Source: Paracoccaceae bacterium
GTDB taxonomy: Bacteria; Pseudomonadota; Alphaproteobacteria; Rhodobacterales; Rhodobacteraceae
Direction: 5' to 3'
Length of the DNA stretch: 36,279 nt
Assembly: GCA_003511785.1 (NCBI GenBank)
Contig: DOIS01000154.1
Coordinates: 1-36,279 of the forward strand
In this document: piece by piece, positions 35,801 to 36,279 of the stretch
How positions within the stretch are numbered: position 1 is the first letter of the stretch
Layout of the letters: the number at the start of each line of letters is the position of its first letter
Position numbers and translations under genes: made by a program
The notes under the pieces: generated by a model
Seen by the model: only the letters and a program-made list of their open reading frames with translations
Databases searched by the model: none
Told to the model about the DNA's origin: nothing

Positions 35801-36279
35801 CGCCCGTCCGCGTCCTCCTCGATCTGGTCGGCGCCCGCCCGCGTCAGCCCCGCGACCGACCAGGGCATGTTGGACCCTTCCACATCGTGCTTTTCCATCT
35901 TGGGCACCAGCAGGCACTGCCCGCAGCGCAGATCGCCCCCGAACCACGACACCACCAGCGAGACCGCCTCGCAGGACGGCAACTCCCCCTCCAGCGCCTC
36001 GAAGGAGGTGACGAAATCGCTCTTGCCCGAGGGCGAATTGACATTGGCCGCCCAGCGGCTGCCGACCCCGTCAGTGAGGTAAACCGGCGTCGTGGCCAGG
36101 CTGTATTCGCCGGTGCCGGGCATCAACGCCACGCCGCGCACCGCCTGGGCCAGGTCGTGCGCATGATCCGGCGCGCCGGGCTGGGCCGCGCGCACCACCT
36201 CGAAGGAGAATTGCGGCACCCGGTTGCCATAGGGTTCCAGCGACAGGGTCTCCATCACCACATAGGCCGTGCCGCGATA
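32878..36279 (-). CDS. Gene transfer agent tail/baseplate hub protein with TIM-barrel domain (orfg15-like), 5' end outside the window
   Basis: The visible part is 1133 residues of a very large phage-tail-like protein. In the Rhodobacter GTA the equivalent (g15, about 1300 residues) forms the baseplate hub and host-contact part. The first visible residues, YRGTAYVVMETLSLEPYG, belong near residue 190 of the full protein, so the gene continues beyond position 36279. A glycoside hydrolase-like TIM barrel follows (FCIGSEMRGLTQIRG, KIGYAADWSEYFGYQP, KPIWFTELGCAAVDKGTNQP). The C-terminal half is the phage-tail-hub-like region. The frame is open throughout, unlike the cox genes at the other end, so the GTA gene is probably functional. 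Confidence 0.9.
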   Translation of the reverse strand, partial: YRGTAYVVMETLSLEPYGNRVPQFSFEVVRAAQPGAPDHAHDLAQAVRGVALMPGTGEYSLATTPVYLTDGVGSRWAANVNSPSGKSDFVTSFEALEGELPSCEAVSLVVSWFGGDLRCGQCLLVPKMEKHDVEGSNMPWSVAGLTRAGADQIEEDADGRPIYGGTPADAAVVEAIRHMAAAGKRVMFYPFILMDQMAGNGLVNPWTGEAGQPALPWRGRITTSLAPGVAGTPDGTDEAATQVAAFFGTARAADFTVGDGVVSYHGPNEWGMRRFILHYAALCAAAGGVDSFCIGSEMRGLTQIRGVAGFPAVEALRALAGEVRALLGPDVKIGYAADWSEYFGYQPVDVPGDRFFHLDPLWADDEIDFVGIDNYMPLSDWREGEDHADAGWGAIHDPAYLAANIEGGEGFDWYYPSGEARAVQRREPITDGEHGEPWVWRFKDLRGWWENRHHERIDGVRQAVPTAWEPRSKPIWFTELGCAAVDKGTNQPNKFLDAKSSESALPRYSTGRRDDLIQRRYLEVMLSYWRDPGRNPVSDVYEGPMVDMENAYVWAWDARPFPWFPNNRGLWSDGANFARGHWINGRTGTRALASVVGEICRRAGVEAIDTGALTGVVRGYAVEDVAEARAALQPLMLAHGFDAVERDGLLRFVPRDGRGTVRLDPDCLAVSGETEGRVERSRAAEAESSGRVRLRFVEAEADHAAVAEEAVLASDATHAVATSELPLALSRGEGRAVAERWLTEARVARDTARFALPPSAMGLGAGDVVALPGEGGETRYRIDRVDQADLQLVEAVRIEPAVYVPSEGPEDAPSPRAFAAPVPVLPLFLDLPLMRGDEVAHAPHLAVTGTPWPGSVAVYGSNTDSDYALTEVIAARATVGVLETPLAAAPAGRWDAGGPVQVRMLSGALESRPRAAVLNGANLAAVGDGSPGNWELIQFRQAELVAPDTYLISERLRGQAGSDGIMPPVWPEGSFFVLLDGVPEQIGLSPAQRRVARHYRIGPARRAVSDPSYTHLVAAFDGNGLRPYAPCHLRAQDQGGDLALSWVRRTRIDGDSWDLDEVPLGEERERYLVRVREGARVLREAYVEAPEWSYGAGAQGGDGAGPGCVIEVAQVSARYGPGPFARLDWPAGA

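Overview
The window is a GC-rich piece of an alphaproteobacterial chromosome, most likely from the Roseobacter/Rhodobacteraceae group. The evidence is the end of a gene transfer agent (GTA) cluster, a form II-like CO dehydrogenase (cox) gene set, a dnaB-alr-mlaEF-pqiA-radA-cvpA-purF housekeeping block, and several proteins typical of that group. I could not search databases, so names rest on motif and sequence recognition.

Layout. Positions 1-7716 hold mostly leftward genes: the start of coxL, coxS, a molybdopterin-binding protein, xdhC, a two-gene YeeE/YedE sulfur transporter, then coxE (VWA protein) and coxD (MoxR-type AAA ATPase). A rightward gene for a small secreted protein sits between the transporter and coxE. 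Four of the six cox-related genes carry single-base frameshifts. Positions 7794-14198 hold a rightward cell-surface cluster: three paralogous DVDEF glycosyltransferases (one fused to a sulfotransferase-like domain), a small sulfotransferase and an unknown 317-residue protein. Positions 14257-25974 are housekeeping: pyrC, pyrE, dnaB, a frameshifted NTF2-like gene, alr, mlaE, mlaF, pqiA, a membrane coiled-coil protein, radA, cvpA and purF. Then come an 83-residue protein, an SDR-like protein, dgt (leftward) and erpA.

Positions 28644-31388 are the most unusual part. Three leftward genes form a compact unit. The first encodes a 221-residue protein built from a 29-residue leader and twelve [F/V]SSCS motifs, which contain all twelve of its cysteines. 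The second encodes a 358-residue helical protein that I cannot place in a family. The third encodes an EamA-type ten-helix transporter whose start codon overlaps the stop of the second gene. Differences between the repeat copies are largely silent in this reading frame, so the SSCS peptide appears to be conserved by selection. The arrangement resembles a multi-core ribosomal peptide precursor, a maturation or partner protein and an exporter, but no known RiPP enzyme is present. It is my candidate for an undescribed system.

The window ends with a 350-bp AT-richer intergenic region carrying two perfect DnaA boxes, xthA, and, leftward, the last two genes of a GTA-like locus (the large TIM-barrel tail protein, cut by the window edge, and a 98-residue protein).

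Other signals include two tandem ATTC-N8-GAAT sites in front of the sulfur transporter, three copies of a paired-palindrome intergenic element whose stems differ in sequence but keep their structure, and a DnaA box with a GANTC site just upstream of dnaB.
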